Source: JBNGOQ01 sp050589645 (lineage in GTDB: Bacteria; Bacteroidota; Bacteroidia; Flavobacteriales; Flavobacteriaceae). From it: 64,000 bases of DNA. The stretch covers positions 248,001 to 312,000 of the forward strand of contig NZ_JBNGOQ010000001.1 of the NCBI RefSeq assembly GCF_050589645.1. Reading direction: 5' to 3'. Below, piece by piece: positions 61,624-64,000 of the stretch. Every line of letters begins with the position of its first letter. The stretch's first letter is position 1. The notes below the pieces were generated by a model that was given only the letters and a program-made list of their open reading frames with translations, did not search any database and was not told the origin of the DNA. Both the position numbers and the translations under genes were made by a program.

Positions 61624-63713
61624 TTTTGAACGGCTATGGTTAAGGTTATGGTCGTCCCTTTGGAAAGTACACTTTCCACATGGAAGCGGGACCGTATTAT
61701 TTTGGCGCGCTCCAAAAGGGTACGCATACCCAGGCTTGTACTTTGTTTGATCTTTTCTTCAAAATCGAATCCCTTACCGTTGTCGCTGATGACCATTTCA
61801 ACGGTATTTCCCCGATGCGCTATACGCACCGAGGCGGCTTTGGCGCCGGAATGTTTTACCAAATTGTTCAGCACTTCCTGAACAATGCGGTATAGGTGCA
61901 GCGCACTTTCCTTGTCCAATACCCGGTCTATATCATCTAGCTCATGGGTAAACAAAATATCGGTATGGGCATCCACTTCGTTGATCATGGCCGCAATGGC
62001 TTTAGTGGCCCCCAAACTTTCCAGATCGGCCGGATACAGGCCCCGCGAGATGGTCCGCAGTTCTTCCAGCGCGCTTTCCGCCAGGCTTGTGGTGTCGCTG
62101 TTTCCATTGCCTCGCATTTTCCTGGTCAATAGCATCAATTTTTGGCCCACACTATCGTGCAGCTCCCGGGATACATGGGTGTACTGATCCTCCCGGTTTT
62201 TGATAAGGTGCTGGGCGAACTGGGTCTGTAATTTTCTTTTTTTTCGATTAAATCTTTGGGCATAGAGTAAAATAACGATGGTAAAGGAGGCCAATAGTCC
62301 CAAGCCGCCAAATAAGATCCATTGGGTTTTTAGTTTATTTTGAGTGTCCAGCAAGGCTATTTCCGTATGCTGGGCCTTGATCTTGAAATCCTGTTTTTCC
62401 GTTTCGTACAAGGTTTGGTAATACGACAAGGCTTTTATCTTTTGAACGCTGCCGATTGAATCCTTATGTCGCATGTACGCCCGGTAATGGGTATAGGAAA
62501 GCGCCGTATTGCCCAGGGCTTCGTAAAGTTCTGCCAGAAGCTTGTTCGCATCATACACCAGTTCAAATTCGCCCGAACGGGTTCCGTATTCCAATACCCA
62601 TTTTGCGTTCCCCAAGGCCTTGGTATAATTTCCTTTGGCCAAGTGGTAGTTGGCAAGGGCTTCATGGTATAGCCATTCGTAGGGAACAGGGGTGCCCTGG
62701 GCAAAATCAGTCCGTATTTTTTGGTACATCCGCTCCGCTTGCACCACACTGTCGTTTTGTACATGGGCCTTCAACAGGCCATAAGCCAATACGGGCCTAA
62801 GGGGTTGATCGTATTCCGGTCCAAGCGCATAGGCGTAGGCTTCGCCAAGGGCAGCGATGCGTTCTGCTTGCTTGTCCATTTTGTCAAAATCACGGGCGGC
62901 ATTGTACAATAGCGGAATCAGTGCGTTGTTGTCCTGCCTTGCCCTGACCACCGCCATGATTTCGTCGCGTTCTTTTTTGGCCTCCTCAAAAAAACCGTTT
63001 TGGCTGTACAGGATAGACAGGGAGTTCCTGGCACGCAGTAGGGATGTCGTATCCCGGGCCCGCTTAAAGAACCGGGCACTTTCGGACAAGGCTTGGGAAG
63101 CTTCGGCAAATTTACCGATATCGGAGTAGGCCGCGGCTTTGTAGGTCCTGATCAGGGCATACAACATAGAATCCTGTCCCTTTAGGGCAAAGGCCTCTGC
63201 GGCGGCATAGATGGGGATGGCGGCGGCCAGTTCCCCGGAGAAATAATGGCTATCGGCCCCATTGGCGTACAATTGGGCCGCTAACAGAGGATCGTCCAAA
63301 ACAATATCCCGTTCCTGAAAGCGCTGGAACACGGCCATCCCCTCCCAAGCCCTTTGCGCTGTGGAATTCAAATAAGCGATAAGATTGGAAGTCTGTTCCG
63401 TACCGATTTTTTCGGAATCCAGTTCAAAAGCCAGAGCTATGACCCTACGGGCAAGGGAATCATAGGGATATCCCGCTTGGTCCCGAACAAGCTTGGCCAA
63501 GCTATCGAGCAGCACCAGCTGATCGCTTTTTTCGTGAGCTGCTGCAAGCTTCAGCTTTAATTCGTTTATGCGAGTTTCAACATTGGAATCTTGGGGGAAT
63601 ACCATCAGGAGGGTGCCGCACAGACAAAAAAGGAGGGGTAGTTTTTTTAGGGCATCAAAAAAAACCAGAGAAAAATGCATCCAACCATTCGTTTCCAAAA
63701 ACCTCATGATCAC
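61620..63713 (-). CDS. TPR-containing sensor histidine kinase (HisKA_3 type)
   Basis: The 697-residue protein has a signal peptide or anchor (about 20-40), TPR-type helical repeats in its periplasmic part (about 60-410), and one TM helix (about 466-485, WILFGGLGLLASFTIVILLYA). The cytoplasmic part has a coiled coil, a HisKA_3 dimerisation domain with the phospho-His in SRELHDSVGQK (about 515) and an HATPase domain (N-box HLYRIVQEVLNNLVKHS; G-box DNGKGF and GLGMRTLLERA). This is the NarX/DegS-like class typical for pairing with LuxR-type regulators. The start could be the Met at residue 12 (MHFSLVFFDALKK). The signal is unknown. Confidence 0.92.
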   Translation of the reverse strand: MIMRFLETNGWMHFSLVFFDALKKLPLLFCLCGTLLMVFPQDSNVETRINELKLKLAAAHEKSDQLVLLDSLAKLVRDQAGYPYDSLARRVIALAFELDSEKIGTEQTSNLIAYLNSTAQRAWEGMAVFQRFQERDIVLDDPLLAAQLYANGADSHYFSGELAAAIPIYAAAEAFALKGQDSMLYALIRTYKAAAYSDIGKFAEASQALSESARFFKRARDTTSLLRARNSLSILYSQNGFFEEAKKERDEIMAVVRARQDNNALIPLLYNAARDFDKMDKQAERIAALGEAYAYALGPEYDQPLRPVLAYGLLKAHVQNDSVVQAERMYQKIRTDFAQGTPVPYEWLYHEALANYHLAKGNYTKALGNAKWVLEYGTRSGEFELVYDANKLLAELYEALGNTALSYTHYRAYMRHKDSIGSVQKIKALSYYQTLYETEKQDFKIKAQHTEIALLDTQNKLKTQWILFGGLGLLASFTIVILLYAQRFNRKKRKLQTQFAQHLIKNREDQYTHVSRELHDSVGQKLMLLTRKMRGNGNSDTTSLAESALEELRTISRGLYPADLESLGATKAIAAMINEVDAHTDILFTHELDDIDRVLDKESALHLYRIVQEVLNNLVKHSGAKAASVRIAHRGNTVEMVISDNGKGFDFEEKIKQSTSLGMRTLLERAKIIRSRFHVESVLSKGTTITLTIAVQK

Positions 63714-63756
63714 GGGTATTTAAGGGAGACGATATACTACTAGCTGCGTTCAGGAA

Positions 63757-63853
63757 ACGGCACAAACAAAATGCCGTACCGCTTTCCATGATCAAGGTAC
63801 AAGAAATTATTCAAAGCGGGTAGCCTTTGGCCCCGGAAGCTGGGGTCTTTTTT
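63757..63853 (+). ncRNA. Candidate small RNA with hairpin and terminator
   Basis: On the plus strand, opposite to the kinase operon's leader, there is a 6-bp hairpin ACGGCA-N9-TGCCGT followed by a GGCCCC/GGGGTC hairpin (about 63829-63847) and a TCTTTTTT run. A terminator with no plus-strand gene before it suggests a short transcript from 63714 onward. No clear promoter is seen. An attenuation or antisense role on the kinase gene is possible but unproven. Confidence 0.3.
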
Positions 63854-64000
63854 AAGGAGATGGGAAAAAAGACGATGACGCACAGTGCGCTAAGCAACTT
63901 GGGCCAGTTTTAACAAAACCCATAAAATAGTCCCATTTATTATTGTATACGCCCACTTATTACGTCGCATTTTCATTCAATTTTTATTGGTTCAATATTA
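63854..64000. other. Window end, no gene seen
   Basis: About 150 AT-rich bases with no reading frame, hairpin or promoter I can support. The gene that lies beyond the right edge is not visible. Confidence 0.5.

Overview
The window is chromosomal DNA of a member of the Bacteroidota, most likely a marine member of the Flavobacteriaceae. The evidence is a SusC/SusD pair, promoters of the Bacteroidota type (TTTG, then TAnnTTTG), DUF6090, DUF2911 and DUF4097 proteins, a FeoA-FeoB-Cys-rich set, a 7TM-AraC regulator, a single-chain tricorn-like peptidase, and a polyprenyl synthase beside lycopene cyclase (carotenoid synthesis). The genus cannot be fixed from the sequence. The assembly has one run of Ns at 42199-42296, inside a heptanucleotide array.

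Region 1 (1-9.4 kb) is ordinary core: cold-shock protein, a small membrane protein, a ClC protein lacking both coupling glutamates, aspS, a SusC/SusD pair with its terminator, and a MORN-like secreted protein. Region 2 (9.4-16.5 kb) is an RND efflux operon read leftward (TetR, TolC, adaptor, pump) with a 30-bp palindromic operator at its promoter. Region 3 (16.7-23.4 kb) holds polyprenyl diphosphate synthase and lycopene cyclase meeting tail to tail. It also holds a di-heme protein/Rieske/porin operon divergent from a DtxR-type regulator and ZIP transporter, with palindromes between them. Region 4 (23.5-35.8 kb) has KDG kinase and KDPG aldolase, an S9 peptidase, a membrane AraC regulator, a CPBP protease, a tricorn-like S41 peptidase, and a TetR/SDR pair sharing two matched 18-bp operators. 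Region 5 (35.9-44.6 kb) has an ECF sigma/anti-sigma/DUF4097 operon, feoA-feoB plus a 49-residue Cys-rich protein, a repeat-rich spacer, SCO1 and the site-2 protease RseP.

Region 6 (44.6-60.1 kb) is accessory. It opens with tRNA-Asn preceded by a partial tRNA copy interrupted by two back-to-back 28-nt hairpins. Then come a NUMOD1 (homing-endonuclease-type) remnant, an AT-rich TPR gene and a decapitated acyltransferase. A run of small, mostly uncharacterised secreted or membrane proteins follows. Between 57.6 and 60.1 kb, successive single genes are separated by palindromic spacers ending in a shared CGTTGTG motif just upstream of each start. This looks like a gene-cassette array and is the most unusual structure here. 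Region 7 (60.1-64 kb) is a TPR-histidine kinase, a LuxR-type response regulator and a LytTR regulator whose phospho-acceptor Asp is Glu. A perfect 16-bp palindrome lies between the two regulators.
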